Assembly: GCA_947095585.1 (NCBI GenBank)
Contig: OX352765.1
Coordinates: forward strand, 60,195,623 to 60,259,622
DNA from: Nephrocerus scutellatus
Lineage: Eukaryota; Arthropoda; Insecta; Diptera; Pipunculidae
Direction of reading: 5' to 3'
Length of the DNA stretch: 64,000 nucleotides
This document shows positions 41,027-51,273 of this stretch, in pieces. Made by a program: the position numbers and the translations under genes. Under the pieces are notes generated by a model. It had not been told where the DNA came from, did no database searches, and worked only from the letters and a program-made list of their open reading frames with translations. Each line of letters begins with the position of its first letter. Position 1 is the stretch's first letter.

Positions 41027-42267
41027 ATTGTACCCGGACTAAGATTGGTTTCTGGAATGTGAGGACGCTCCTTGACTCTGGGAGTGAAGGACTTCAAAAT
41101 TCCAGATTTCTTCAACTGTAAAATGAGTTTCTTCGATACAATATGGACATACTGGGAGTGAGTGAAGTAAGATGGTTCGACGCGGGAGAGTACCAATCCC
41201 CAACGTGTAATACTGTGCTACTCTACTCTGGCAAACTCTCTGGCAGTCCAAGTGAATCTGGAGTGGGTCTGCTGCTAACGCCAACAGCACGTAGAGGCCT
41301 AATTTCCTGGCACCTGCATAGTGATAGGATCTTATCGGCCAGATTTCGGACTAGAGTACGGCGCGTCACGATCATACAGTGCTACGCCCCAACGAATCCC
41401 TCGACTGAGGATGAAAAGGACAACTTCTACAGTCAACTAAACGCTGTATTCAACGCAACGCCGAACGGAGATATCGTCATCGTGATGGGGGACTTGAATG
41501 CCAAGGTTGGCAACGACAATGAAGGACTCAAGCATGTGATTGGGAAGCACGGCCTCGGCGAACGAAATGACAATGGTGAAAGATTTGTTGATTTCTGCAA
41601 CACCAACAACCTTGTCATAGGAGGCACCATGTTTGAGCATAAGACTTGCCACAAGGTCAGCTGGGTGTCAACTGACAGGCAATCATCATCCAACCAAATC
41701 GGCCATATGGCAATCAGCCGACGTTTTAGGAGCTGTCTGTTAGACGTCCGAAACAGACGAGGAGCCGACATGGGTATGGTACGTGATTATCACCTTATGG
41801 TAGCTACTGTCCAGTTACGTACTGCATCAGTTCATAGAATCCGCAATATCATCCGAATGCCTAGGTATAACATCGACCGGCTAAAGATCCCCTCAGTACG
41901 CCAGCAATTAAGGGATTATTTATCGCAAGGAGTGGAAGCAATCAGCAGCTCACTGCCGACAACCATCCAGGAGCATTGGAAGGCTGTGAAAAATGTTTTC
42001 ACATCTGGAGCGGAAAGTATTGTTGGCCAGGTAAGGCACAGCACGTGGCTTACCGAAGATACCTGGAGGCGGATTGAAGAACGTAAGCTACTTAAATCTC
42101 GTATTGTAGATATCCCAGCAGCAGCGAGGAGCGAGCTAGAGTCCATGTATCGAAGAAAAATTAGAGAAGTGCAGCGTAGTGTAAGACGTGACAAGCGTAA
42201 CTATATTAACAACCTGGCCTCAGAAGCAGAGGAAGCAGCGAGCACCGCTCTAGCCAACATCCGGTGA
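41027..42267 (+). pseudogene. RTE endonuclease
   Basis: TRTKIGFWNVRTLLDSGSEG, one stop (41119), then 374 codons open from 41143: MDILGVSEVRWFDAGEY (catalytic Glu), IIQCYAPTNPSTEDEKDNFY, VIVMGDLNAKVGNDN (Asp, Asn) and GKHGLGERNDNGERFVDFC. The conserved NQIDH appears as NQIGH and the SDHH block as RDYH, so two expected active-site positions are changed. The C-terminal 150 residues are basic. The long open frame therefore encodes a probably inactive nuclease. Confidence 0.9.
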
Positions 42268-43117
42268 AAGGCCTAGATGGTGCCGTACTCGTTTCAGATG
42301 AGGATCAGCTCAAGCGATGGAAGGAGCATTTCTCTACGGTCCTTAACCGTGTATTTACTAACGATATGCACCTAAATCAAACGGAGCTGCCGGAAGTAAC
42401 AATTTCCCGAATTCGCACCTCAACTCCTAGTAAAGACGATATCGCTACCGCGATTAACGCACTAAAGAACAACAAGTCGGTAGGACTAGATGGTATACCC
42501 GCAGAGCTTCTGCGTGCAGCTCCAACGACATCAGCAGAGCTTTTATATCCTCTTGTAGAGAGAGCTTGAGAGGTAGAAAGATTCCCTGACGAGTGGAAGA
42601 AGGGAATGATTGTCAAGCTTTCTAAAAAATGTAGTCTTATGGAGTGCGAAAACTGGAGAGGCATTTGCGTTCTCCATGCAGTTTCAAAAGTAATAGCCAA
42701 AGTAGTACTTGAGCGTATTAAGGAACATCTGGAAGATACACTCTTACATCACAACTCAAATATCTGGATTACGCTGACGACGTTTGTTTACTCTCACACA
42801 GAATTATGGAGCTGCACCAAATGACAACAAATGTGGAAAGGGAGGCAAATGTTGCGGGTTTGAAGATTAATACCAGATTAATGCCAAAACCAAACTCATC
42901 AACCTCGGCACTAACTCATGTTAACATTGCTGGACAGCCGGTAGAGAGAGAGTTTCCAATATCTTGGGAGTATTGTCTCGACCGAAGGTGGAACCGAACA
43001 AGACATTGTCAACCGAATCGGCAAAGCAAAATCGGTGTTTGGAATGATGTCCATGATATGGCGAAGCAATGCGATCAGCTTAAACACCAAGCTGCGACTG
43101 TTCCGCTCAAATGTTGA
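42264..43117 (+). pseudogene. RTE reverse transcriptase remnant
   Basis: Fingers: DQLKRWKEHFSTVLNR, NNKSVGLDGIPAELL, a TGA after LVERA, then WKKGMIVKLSKKC, NWRGICVLHAVSKVIAKVVL. The sequence then jumps to the palm, where another frame reads YLDYADDVCLLSHRIMELHQ (catalytic YADD), VAGLKINT. The LDFxKAFD and PQG blocks are deleted. The same deletion and stop are in copy 2. Confidence 0.9.
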
Positions 43118-43126
43118 ATCTGTGCT

Positions 43127-43504
43127 GTGCTGTATGGGTGCAGCACTTGGAAGGTGACCGCTACTATCACAAAAAGATTACAAACATTCGTAAATAGGTG
43201 CCTTCGGAACATCTTAAGGGTTTTCTGGCCTAATCGTATCTCTAACGAACATCTTTACCAGAGAACGGGTCAGGAACCAATAGGCACAACCATCCAACGA
43301 CGGAAGTGGCAGTGGATTGGTCATACACTCCGAAAAGGCGACAGTTCCATAGCAAACTACGCAATGCAATGGAACCCGTTATCTCAGGATGGTAGAAGAA
43401 CGGGTCGTCCGAGAAATACATGGCGCAGAACAGTTGAAGAGGAGGCACGGCAATTGGGGAAGAGTTGGAGAGAGCTGAAGCTTATTGCCAGAAACCGCAC
43501 GTGA
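43127..43504 (+). pseudogene. RTE C-terminal domain
   Basis: LYGCSTWKVTATITKRLQTF, VNRCLRNILRVFWPNRISNE, RRRKWQWIGHTLRKG and GRPRNTWRRTVEEEARQLGK: the characteristic RTE C-terminal region following RT. A TGA replaces the CGA seen in copy 2, ending it 19 codons early. Confidence 0.9.
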
Positions 43505-43572
43505 TGGCGCGTAGGCGTAGTAGAGGCCCTAGGACCCACAAGGGGATACAGGACATAAAGAAAGAAAGAAGA

Positions 43573-43585
43573 ACGACACCCATTT
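43573..43585 (+). repeat. RTE target duplication, right copy
   Basis: Second ACGACACCCATTT, directly after the RTE tail; env coding resumes here. Confidence 0.93.
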
Positions 43586-44155
43586 ATGTAAATGGAAATT
43601 TTATGATTCAGGTCAGCATACCGATGGTTAACGAAGAATTTAATCTATATAGAATTACCCCTCTCCCCACAAAATATCTAGAGCACACATATCGATACGT
43701 CTCAACTGGTAGCGAACTTGTTGCCGTTAACGAGAACTACAGGAGATACATATTTTTAAGCATTAATGATTTGGTAAAATGTATCACAAGCGAACCAGAA
43801 CATTTCGTGTGCCAACAAAATTTCGTTATACATAATTATGACATGAATATTTGCATAATACAGCTAATTTCAGGGAACCCAAATCCACAGATTTGTGAAT
43901 ATCGAGTATTCCAACTCAAACACGAGTTATGGTTCACGTTGAAGAACAAAAACTCATGGCTATATGTTATGCCAGAACCAAAAAACGTACGAATCATATG
44001 TGGCGATACTCCACACACAATAAAATTATCAGACAGCGGAATCCTTAAAATAAAACCATACTGCAAGGCAGTAACGAACGAAGTTTACTTACAGGCGTCA
44101 AATGACGTTTACAACAAGGTCCCTATTCTCTATCATTTCCAGGCCATACCCTTCG
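43586..44155 (+). pseudogene. Errantivirus env, central part
   Basis: About 190 codons open, continuing env after the RTE insertion. Cys-containing segments of the ectodomain are visible (a His-Phe-Val-Cys region, an Ile-Cys-Gly-Asp region and a Pro-Tyr-Cys region). It ends where protease sequence of another copy begins, so the transmembrane part is missing here. Family assignment rests on context with pol and on similarity in style to fly errantivirus env. Confidence 0.65.
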
Positions 44156-44960
44156 GATAAGAAATTTTCTACGTTTTTAATAGATACGGGTGCCGACGTT
44201 AGCTTGGTAAAAAATATGTATAACAAAAATACAATACGTGACGACCTCTACACCATAACAACGATAGCCGGGGAATCGTTAAAAAAACCTTGGTTTGTTG
44301 TATGGTACTTTAGAGTTCAAGTCAACCGAACATACCCTTTTATTAGAGCACCCTTTCCGTTTACTTGATAATCGAATTAATTTCCCTTATGACGGTATTA
44401 TTGGGAATGATTTTTTTTATCAAAATTTCAATGCGTAGTGGATTACAAACACCACACACTAGAAATTCCGTATAAAGAAAGCAAAACGAAGGAAAACAAA
44501 CCATTCTGTTCGGCATACGAAGAAAACTTAAAAAACTTTGAGTCGCCATGCGAACTTCGATCCACCGACACTGCTGATTCCAATTTCAACTTAAAAAAAA
44601 ACAAAAATTAATGAAAAATTTAATAAAAACATAGTCGAGAGAAAAACCAAGCAAAAAGACTTAGAGAAAATAAATCCTAAGCAAAAGCAAAAAGACTTAG
44701 AGAAAATAGCTCTTCCAAAACCAAAACGTATTTTTGATGGAGCAGAACAAAACATCATGAAAACCAAACAAAAAATTGATGACCAGATTAACATACCTGC
44801 ATGAAGTACTCTATACGCTTTCGCTTTTAATTGTGCAAATGACGTCGTCATTCGGAAGAAACAGGTTTCACTTGGGGTCTTTTTGGCCTCTTCCATCGCC
44901 CAGTCAGGTGACAACTTTGCAAAAGTCTTACTCCTGAACATTAATGGAACATTAATGAAA
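44110..44960 (+). pseudogene. Errantivirus protease and pol N-terminal region
   Basis: KFSTFLIDTGADVSLVKN contains the aspartic protease DTGA motif intact; IIGNDFF in another frame is its C-terminal ILG-like block. Lys/Asn-rich, repetitive sequence (44620-44750) and a frame with VSLGVFLASSIAQSGDNFAK lead toward RT. Several stops and shifts. Confidence 0.75.
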
Positions 44961-45453
44961 ACCCAGTGCAGCTAAATGCACACGATCTGAGTTTAGAGTG
45001 GGATAACTTAGACGAATTTAATTTTCTTTCAATAGATTTGGAAAACGATCCGGTATACAAACGTCTAGAAAATCTGGAAAAGTTAGTGGACATAAGCCAC
45101 TGTAATAAAGAAGAAAGATTTTCTTCCAGATATGTCGCGAGTTTAATGATTTGTTTTACTTACCTGGAGATAAGCTCACTTGTACTAATGCAGCCACACA
45201 TCAGATAATCACTGAAGTAGGTAAACCTCCAATCCAATCCGAATGCCTATGGGTATGACCAACGCTCCCGCCACTTTCCAACGAACGATAAACAATGATT
45301 TAATGGGTTTAATTGGAAGAGAATGTTTTATTTTTGTTGATGACATTGTAGTTTATGGACCTACTTTGGACGAACATAACCGAAAATTGCAAAATGTTCT
45401 AGCAAGGATACGGTTTAACAAACAAAAGCTGCAGCCAGACAAATGCCATTTTA
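44961..45453 (+). pseudogene. Errantivirus RT, first part
   Basis: NAHDLSLEWDNLDEFNFLSI, then NDLFYLPGDKLTCTNAATHQ in a shifted frame, followed after a deletion of the fingers by MGMTNAPATFQRTIN and CFIFVDDIVVYGPTLDEHN (catalytic Asp-Asp), KLQPDKCHF. The frame is cut at the Phe codon by the mariner insertion and resumes at 46761. Confidence 0.88.
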
Positions 45454-46758
45454 AAGGGTGTTTTTTAAGGAGGTTTGTTTTTCCGATAGATGTCGTTTTA
45501 TTTTATGACAGTTGTTTTGACAGTTCAAAGTGGCATTTCTACTCAGTATTGTTTGGCAAATCATTATGAATAGGTTAACTCCAGAACAACGTTTTCAAAT
45601 CGTGGAAATTTATTTTCAAAATCAGTGTTCAATTAAAAATGTTTATAGAGCACTTCGTGAATTTTATGGTGCACATAATCGTCCGTCAGAGACCACCATA
45701 AAGAACGTAATTACCAAATTTCGGTCTACATTCACTCTTTTGGATGCCAAGCCACCGACAAGAATGAGAAGAGTTCGTACAGAAGAAAATATTGCTGTCG
45801 TTGAGGCCAGTGTCGAAGAAAACGACAATTTATCGATTCGTCGTCGTGCTCAGCAAATTGGACTTTGTCCATCGACTTTATGGAAAATTTTACGTAAAGA
45901 TTTGGGTTTGGTGCCATACAAAATTCAATTGGTGCAAGAATTAAAGCCACACGACCATCGTTTGCGCCGTGAATTCAGTGATTGGTCGTTAAATCAATTG
46001 AACGAAGATCCATTTTTTTACCGTAAAATTCTCTTCAGTGATGAGGCGCATTTTTTGTTAAATGGATACGTCAACAAACAAAATTGTCGCATTTGGAGCA
46101 AAGATAATCCACACGCCGTTCAAGAATTACCAATGCATCCTGATAAATGTACTGTTTGGTGCGGTCTATGGGCTGGTGGGATCATCGGTCCATATTTCTT
46201 TAAAAATGAGGAAGGACGACGCGTTACCGTGAATGGAAATCGATACAGAACCATGTTAAATGAGTTTTTGTTGTCAAATCTTGAAGATATGGATATGGAT
46301 GAAATGTGGTTTCAACAAGATGGTGCCACTTGCCATACAGCACGTGAAACAATCGACTTATTGAAAGATACTTTCAACGACAACATTATTTCGAGAAATG
46401 GTCCGGTGAATTGGCCTCCGCGTTCGTGCGATTTGACGCCACTCGATTACTTTTTGTGGGGATACGTGATGTCATTGGTTTATGTGGATAAACCTCAATC
46501 GATTGACGCTTTGGAAACCAATATTCAACGTGTCATTGCTGACATACGCCCTCAAATGCTTGAAAAAGTGCTGGAAAGTTGGACCTCCAGAATGACATTT
46601 GTGAAAAATAGTCGTGGTAGCCATATGCCAGAAATTGTGTTTAAATGTTAAATGCCAAAAAATTATCTACCAAATAAAAAAAAATTTTGGTCATTTCATA
46701 ATTTTATATGTGTTTTATTCAAAAAAAAAAATCGGCAACCTCTTAAAAAAACACCCGT
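45454..46758 (+). mobile_element. DD41D mariner, complete
   Basis: 1,305 bp flanked by TA on both sides (45452-45453, 46759-46760). The left end AAGGGTGTTTTTTAAGGAGG pairs with the reverse complement of the right end, ACGGGTGTTTTTTTAAGAGG, giving imperfect TIRs. One uninterrupted transposase gene lies inside. Removing the element plus one TA rejoins the errantivirus RT codons in frame, confirming the ends. Size and triad fit the rosa-type mariners described from tephritid flies. Confidence 0.95.
45566..46651 (+). CDS. Mariner transposase, DD41D, intact
   Basis: 361 codons from MNRLTPEQRFQIVEIYFQNQ; an upstream in-frame ATG (45530) adds 12 residues, but the later start matches the usual mariner N-terminus. 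Two helix-turn-helix regions are apparent (about 8-52 and 88-122, the latter reading RRRAQQIGLCPSTLWKILRK). The catalytic triad is Asp159 (ILFSDEAHF), Asp252 (WFQQDGATCHTAR) and Asp294 (DLTPLDYFLWGYV), with 41 residues between the last two. No stop or shift. The enzyme would cut and join at TA sites in the nucleus, binding its TIRs. It may be active, or a recent fossil. Confidence 0.95.
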   Translation: MNRLTPEQRFQIVEIYFQNQCSIKNVYRALREFYGAHNRPSETTIKNVITKFRSTFTLLDAKPPTRMRRVRTEENIAVVEASVEENDNLSIRRRAQQIGLCPSTLWKILRKDLGLVPYKIQLVQELKPHDHRLRREFSDWSLNQLNEDPFFYRKILFSDEAHFLLNGYVNKQNCRIWSKDNPHAVQELPMHPDKCTVWCGLWAGGIIGPYFFKNEEGRRVTVNGNRYRTMLNEFLLSNLEDMDMDEMWFQQDGATCHTARETIDLLKDTFNDNIISRNGPVNWPPRSCDLTPLDYFLWGYVMSLVYVDKPQSIDALETNIQRVIADIRPQMLEKVLESWTSRMTFVKNSRGSHMPEIVFKC

Positions 46759-46760
46759 TA

Positions 46761-47360
46761 TTAAACGAGAGCTTATGTACCTGGGACACATTATCAGTGA
46801 TGAGGGAATCAAGCCGAGCCCAGATAAAATAGAGGCGGTAAAAACATATCCTAGACCAAAGAAAGCCAAGGATATTAAAGCATTTTTTGGGATTTGTAGG
46901 ATACTACCGGATATTTATTCCTCAGTTTGCCCTGATAGCTAAACCGTTAAATAACTTGTTGAAAAATAACGTAGATTTCAAATGGGATGCTTTATGCGAA
47001 GAAGCTTTTGCTATTTTAAAAGAAAAATTTATCTCCTCACCAATCTTGATCTACCCAAATTTCGAAGAAAGATTTCTTATCACTACCGATGCAAGTGATT
47101 TTGCAATAGGAGCCGTATTATCTCAAGGTAAAATAAGCCAAGACAAGCCTATATATTACGTCAGCCGTACTTTAAATGTTGCTGAGACAAAGTATACCGC
47201 TACCGAAAAGGAATTATTAGAAATAATATTTGCCGTCAATCAATTCAGTCCTTACGTTTACGGTAGAAAATTTACAATTCTCACGGATCACAGGCCGCTT
47301 CAACGGCTGTTAAATCTTAAAGATCCTACATCAAGATTGGCGCGATGGCGTATTTCATAA
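46761..47360 (+). pseudogene. Errantivirus RT end and RNase H
   Basis: Resumes at IKRELMYLGHIISDEGIKP, a frameshift near 46890, then FVGYYRIFIPQF, ALIAKPLNNLLK, a connection, TTDASDFAIGAVLSQG (RNase H start with its Asp), TATEKELLEIIFAV and TDHRPLQRL (catalytic Asp). The RNase H frame is open for 157 codons, with a stop at 47358 and a shift thereafter. Confidence 0.9.
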
Positions 47361-47887
47361 GACGAATACGAATATGAAATCATATACAAGCCAGGCAATA
47401 TAATGCCAATGCCGATGCACTCAGTCGCATCCCTGGAGACACACAAGTTGTAAAAAACAACGGCAAAGTTTTAGTCACTACTAGGAGCAAAGCTAAACAG
47501 CAAAATCTTGATGAAATAATAGTAGTAGGAAGCGAGGAAGTTGAGCCTCCACCGACTGAATGCACTGTAATCAAAACTTGTAAGCCCATAACGTTAGCCG
47601 AAAACAGTTCTCCAATCCAGATCTTTTTTCTACCCCATGGAACACGACAAGAGGAAATTTTATTTAGGAATATTTCGAGATATACTCGCCCCACTCCTAA
47701 CGAATTAAAAATATTTCATAACGCAACAGGATCATCAGCATACATTATTACCTCTTTACCAAAACATCTTACAGAAAAAGTAACTTTAGAAAACCACATT
47801 ATTGAGATCCGAAAATTTTGTCAAAAAGAAAAAATTGAAAGCATCGATATATCCATTCCTCCTCAAGAACCAATTTTTGATTTTTAA
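47361..47887 (+). pseudogene. Errantivirus RNase H-integrase linker
   Basis: Continues with YKPGNI, then ADALSRIPGDTQVVKNNGKV in a shifted frame, and a long linker ending IESIDISIPPQEPIFDF before a TAA at 47887. The linker character is like that between RNase H and integrase in 17.6-group elements. Confidence 0.7.
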
Positions 47888-47989
47888 AAGACACTATAAT
47901 ACAGGCATTTTCCCACACAAAACTCGATATTTATCTTGTGAGGGATCATACCAGCGACCACATAAATAACATGCCTAAAAACACACAAC

Positions 47990-48640
47990 GTTTTTGACCC
48001 TACATCCCTCAAAGTAAAAACATACACAAATCAGTACTACGTATTAATTAATAGCACACTTGGTGCATGAAAACAAAAGTACACAAAAATAACCCATACG
48101 TATTCTTTAATGGCACACTCGGTGCATGGGAATGACCTATGAAAATAAATATGCAAACGAGCGCCGGCTGCTTAGAACGTTAATTACCCTTTCCATGCAT
48201 TGCGCTGAGTAAGCGGTGCATGGAAATGGTAATGAAATAATAAGGTCGTTCGCTTGTGGAAACAAATATGTCAACGCAGCAGCATAGGCAAACGAAACCA
48301 AAAACACTTAACGTGGTCGGTCATATATTACATATGTACATACATACACTATGCTGATAAAGCGATATTATGTAAAATATGAATATCGATGAGAGGCATT
48401 CCAGAGTCGATGCATGGTCGAAAATCGATCAATTATTTTTGTATAAAAGAAGGAAAATTCACTAAATAAAATCATCTTCACACCTAACGTTGAACAATAA
48501 TCATCGAGTTTTCATTTATTAAAGTATTCGGTATTCTGACTCCCTAGAGAGCTCCAGCTTTTGGGTTTACGTTGACACGGCAACACGCCTAACGAGTCAG
48601 ATATCGAGCTTGGTATCTTAATTCCTTCAAAAAATTAACA
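47990..48640 (+). repeat. LTR-like segment with TATA box
   Basis: Interrupts pol before its integrase tail. It has TATAAAAGAAGG at 48442, AAATAAAATC 20 bases later and a following T-rich region, the typical U3-R layout. GGTGCATG with flanking A/G occurs three times (48061, 48131, 48217). Ends are not resolved and no PBS follows, so a solo LTR is likely, but its family is unknown. Confidence 0.5.
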
Positions 48641-48824
48641 GTTGCAACATGGTTATCAGATCGCCAAACAAGTAAAAAACCACACACGAGAAAATAAGCT
48701 CTCTACATTATGGGAAGGTCCGCATGAGGTAGCAGACATAATATCAGATGAGAACACAGAAATTAAAGTGGGAAAAAAATTAAAAATACTACATAATAAC
48801 AACATAAAGATTTTGTCAGAATAG
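48641..48824 (+). pseudogene. Errantivirus integrase tail (second copy)
   Basis: KQVKNHTRENKLSTLWEGPH contains the LWxGPH/Y module of Gypsy integrase C-termini, then EVADIISDENTEIKVGKKLK and a stop. The equivalent region of the first copy is at about 40000. Confidence 0.75.
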
Positions 48825-48869
48825 TCCCAAAATTAAATCCACTCTCATAAATTCTTAGAATAAAAAAAA

Positions 48870-49316
48870 AACCGATGATAAATTTAACTCTTTTAAAATC
48901 TAAAATTAGCACAACTTCTATAAACGTAACCCCTATTAAACTACGATGAAAACAATAATCTTGTGGAACTTTCTTATCAAGTAGATTTATTAAAGAGAGA
49001 GGAAGGAAAAGGTTTGTAAAACTTAGATAAGCACGATGCTCACCATTATATAGTAATATATAGTTTGGCCTTAGTAACTTGCATAATCATGTTGTATATT
49101 TATAAATACCACTATAAACTAAAAACCATGGTATCGAAAATAAGACAGCAAACAACGGAGAATGGAAACAATATTCCGCCCAATGATGAAACTTTCAATA
49201 AAGTTTTCGTTATAGAAGAACCTAATCTCGGAGGGCAACCCCAAGAATCAATTATAGAACTAGATAATATCACCACTAATCCAAACCCAAGCCCAAGATT
49301 CACATTGTCACCCTAA
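48870..49316 (+). pseudogene. Errantivirus env C-terminus
   Basis: After degraded ectodomain sequence with stops, a membrane segment appears (IVIYSLALVTCIIMLYIYKY, around 49045-49100) followed by a ~70-residue cytoplasmic tail rich in Asn and Pro, ending at TAA 49314-49316. This is the transmembrane end of an envelope protein; the middle of env has been deleted. Confidence 0.7.
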
Positions 49317-49592
49317 TAAAAAATATTATAAAATAGCTATTTTATAACGATTAAGAAAATTATTAATGTTTAAATCATCATAAAATCTACTCTTCAAATA
49401 CAAGAGACAAATTAGATTAGAAAATATTTTTTCCATACATAGGCAAATGGAATAATAAATTAGAATATGTAAGCAAAAGAAAAAAAAATTATATTTATAT
49501 TCCTTCTCAAAAAAAAAAAAAAAAAAAAAAAAATAGAATATGTACACACGAAAAAAAAAGAGAAACACAATTGATATATTTTTGTAAATATA
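49317..49592. other. A-rich stretch
   Basis: AT-rich DNA with a 25-base A run at about 49509-49533 and further A blocks. The mariner derivative sits directly after. No gene. Confidence 0.6.
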
Positions 49593-49975
49593 GGGTGTTT
49601 CAACAGGTGCGCTTCAACTTTTCTCCGATAGGGACGGCGAACGACGCCATATTTTTTATTGTTCTTTTGTCATTTGGAAACTTCATTAGTATACATTTCA
49701 TCATGGAACGCTACACATGTGAACAGCGATTGCAAATCGTGCAAATTTTTTATCAAAATAATCGTTCTGTTGCCGCTCACACGACGTTCGCAACAATTGG
49801 GCCTTTCTGTGACATCATTGTGGCGAATTTTACGTAAAGATCTTGGCCTACATCCGTATAAGATCAAGCTGACACAACAACGAAAGCCGTTTGACCATTT
49901 GAAGCGACGCCGATTCGTGAATTGGGCTCAAGAGCAAATCGAAAATGAAGTTGAAGTGCTCTTATTGAAAAACCC
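49593..49975 (+). mobile_element. Deleted mariner derivative, 383 bp
   Basis: Flanked by TA (49591-49592, 49976-49977). The left end GGGTGTTTCAACAGG resembles the reverse complement of the right end (TTATTGAAAAACCC). Inside are fused pieces of a mariner-type transposase: MERYTCEQRLQIVQIFYQNN, then after a deletion RRSQQLGLSVTSLWRILRKD and RRRFVNWAQEQIENE. The catalytic domain is absent. Related to, but distinct from, the intact DD41D element. Confidence 0.88.
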
Positions 49976-50050
49976 TATACATAGTCTATGGTAAAATATG
50001 GCTTTTCAACAATTATGTCCAGAAAATTCCAACCGTGGAATTTCCTTTTT

Positions 50051-50065
50051 CTAAGGGGGGTGGGA
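50051..50065 (+). promoter_or_regulatory. Polypurine tract
   Basis: CTAAGGGGGGTGGGA directly before TGTAGTGATC, the LTR start. Confidence 0.75.
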
Positions 50066-51079
50066 TGTAGTGATCGCACTACATGTCATCAAATCAACTC
50101 TCCTAAATATGATCTTCTTTCCCATGACGTCAAATGCGACACCATATCGAAAGTACGCCAAGTACGCTGCAGCGCTCACTTCATGTCGGACATAAATATT
50201 TCATGTTCATGAGCTCGTCACCCGATACGATAATTCATGCGCCCGCGGTGCATTAAATGATGTGTATATATAACACTACAGCTATAACAAATAGCAATAC
50301 ACATAATTCATGCGCTCGCTGTGCATTCAATGATGTGTATATACAACACTACAGCTATAACAAATAGAAATACACATAATTCATGCGCTCGCTGTGCATT
50401 CAATGTATATACAACACTACAGCTATAACCAATTGCAATACACATTCCCAGTTGTTCCATACCGAATACAATGCTATACGGCGGCGGATACACACGAAAT
50501 CCAAAGTCAAGTACAATTATGAATTGTAGGTAGAGAGAGGGTGAATGGACATCGTCAACGGAAATGGCTGGGTGTGTCAACTATATCTAGAGCCATTGAC
50601 GAATTTTATGCTGATGCATTAATATTGGGCAATAATTTAATTGGGCAATAATACTTAATTGCTTATCCCTATATTACTAATATTGGGCAATAATTTAATT
50701 GTTTACCCAGATAATAGTGCGTTGCACTATATCTGGAGCATTATTATTTTTAATTATCGATATGGGAAAATATTGATGATGGGTGCATTTCTGTGAACTG
50801 CATTTGATTTGGGGATAAAGATCGATTGGATTTGAGAATATAAAAGGGGAGTAAAATCTAGTTGAAAAGTCAAAGTTAATTCGGAGTTAAACCAGAAACA
50901 TTCTAGTAGAGGTCGCAGCCAAGCTAAAGACAGCGGGCCTTCCTAGAAATATATAATCAAAATTCAAAACACAAAAAAATAAATATCTAATATATAAAAA
51001 GTAAAATAAATTTGGTTTAAATTAACTCTCCGCCCAGTAACTCTTTCCTTAGTCTTAAGGAAGCACGGTTACTACTACA
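50066..51079 (+). repeat. 3' LTR of an unidentified retrotransposon
   Basis: Starts TGTAGTGATCGCACTACA after a polypurine tract and ends GGTTACTACTACA, so the termini TGTAGT/ACTACA are inverted as in LTRs. It has a TATA box TATAAAAG at 50839, AAAATAAA near 50978, and a 73-bp triplication in its 5' third. No internal coding region of the same element is recognised upstream (only about 90 bp remain), so the family is open. Confidence 0.72.
50231..50445 (+). repeat. 73-bp tandem repeat, 3 units
   Basis: TAATTCATGCGC begins units at 50231, 50304 and 50377, spaced exactly 73 bp. Each contains GTGCATTxAATG and AACACTACAGCTATAAC; the third unit lacks six bases. The array lies inside the U3 part of the LTR and may hold regulatory copies. 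Confidence 0.92.
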
Positions 51080-51139
51080 GGCGGTAAAACAATTTATATA
51101 TATAGAGATAATTGTATCAGAAAAATTTCTTATAAAGCA

Positions 51140-51187
51140 ACTAGCTGAAGTGCCCGGCGTTGCTTGTGGTTTCATTAGCTCATCGGT
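51140..51187 (+). mobile_element. Scrap of CTAGCTG element
   Basis: ACTAGCTGAAGTGCCCGGCG and about 28 following bases resemble the start of the short interspersed family at 8430 and 53332. RTE copy 2 begins immediately after ATCGGT. Confidence 0.45.
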
Positions 51188-51273
51188 AGTGTAAGGCGTG
51201 ACAAGCGTAACTATATTAACAACCTGGCCTCAGAAGCAGAGGAAGCAGCGAGCACCGCTCTAGCCAACATCCG

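Larger units (their letters stand above)
40714..43572 (+). mobile_element. RTE-type LINE, copy 1, internally deleted
   Basis: 2,859 bp between 13-bp target duplications. It starts GGGGGATCTGCATTGCG and ends in a short AAAGAAAGAAAG tail rather than poly-A, as RTE elements do. It encodes an RTE endonuclease, part of RT and the RTE C-terminal domain. An internal deletion removed much of the RT between fingers and palm. A nearly identical 3' part is at 51188-52581. Confidence 0.92.
39692..49316 (+). mobile_element. Errantivirus (env-bearing Gypsy) mosaic, broken
   Basis: Plus-strand pieces of at least two copies of an insect endogenous retrovirus of the 17.6/297 kind. The first part is integrase C-terminus plus env (to about 44155); the second is protease, RT, RNase H, a gap with an LTR-like segment, integrase C-terminus and the env C-terminus. 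Env preceding protease is out of order, so a rearrangement joined two copies near 44110-44160. An RTE LINE and a DD41D mariner are inserted. Stops and deletions occur throughout; not functional. Confidence 0.85.

Noticed and set aside
44580..44760. Nuclear-localisation or linker gene from Lys-rich repeats
   Set aside because: It is the low-complexity pol linker of the errantivirus, with stops.
50271..50445. tRNA or other small RNA gene in the 73-bp repeats
   Set aside because: Length is suggestive of tRNA, but there is no cloverleaf, A box or B box pattern, and the repeat lies within an LTR.
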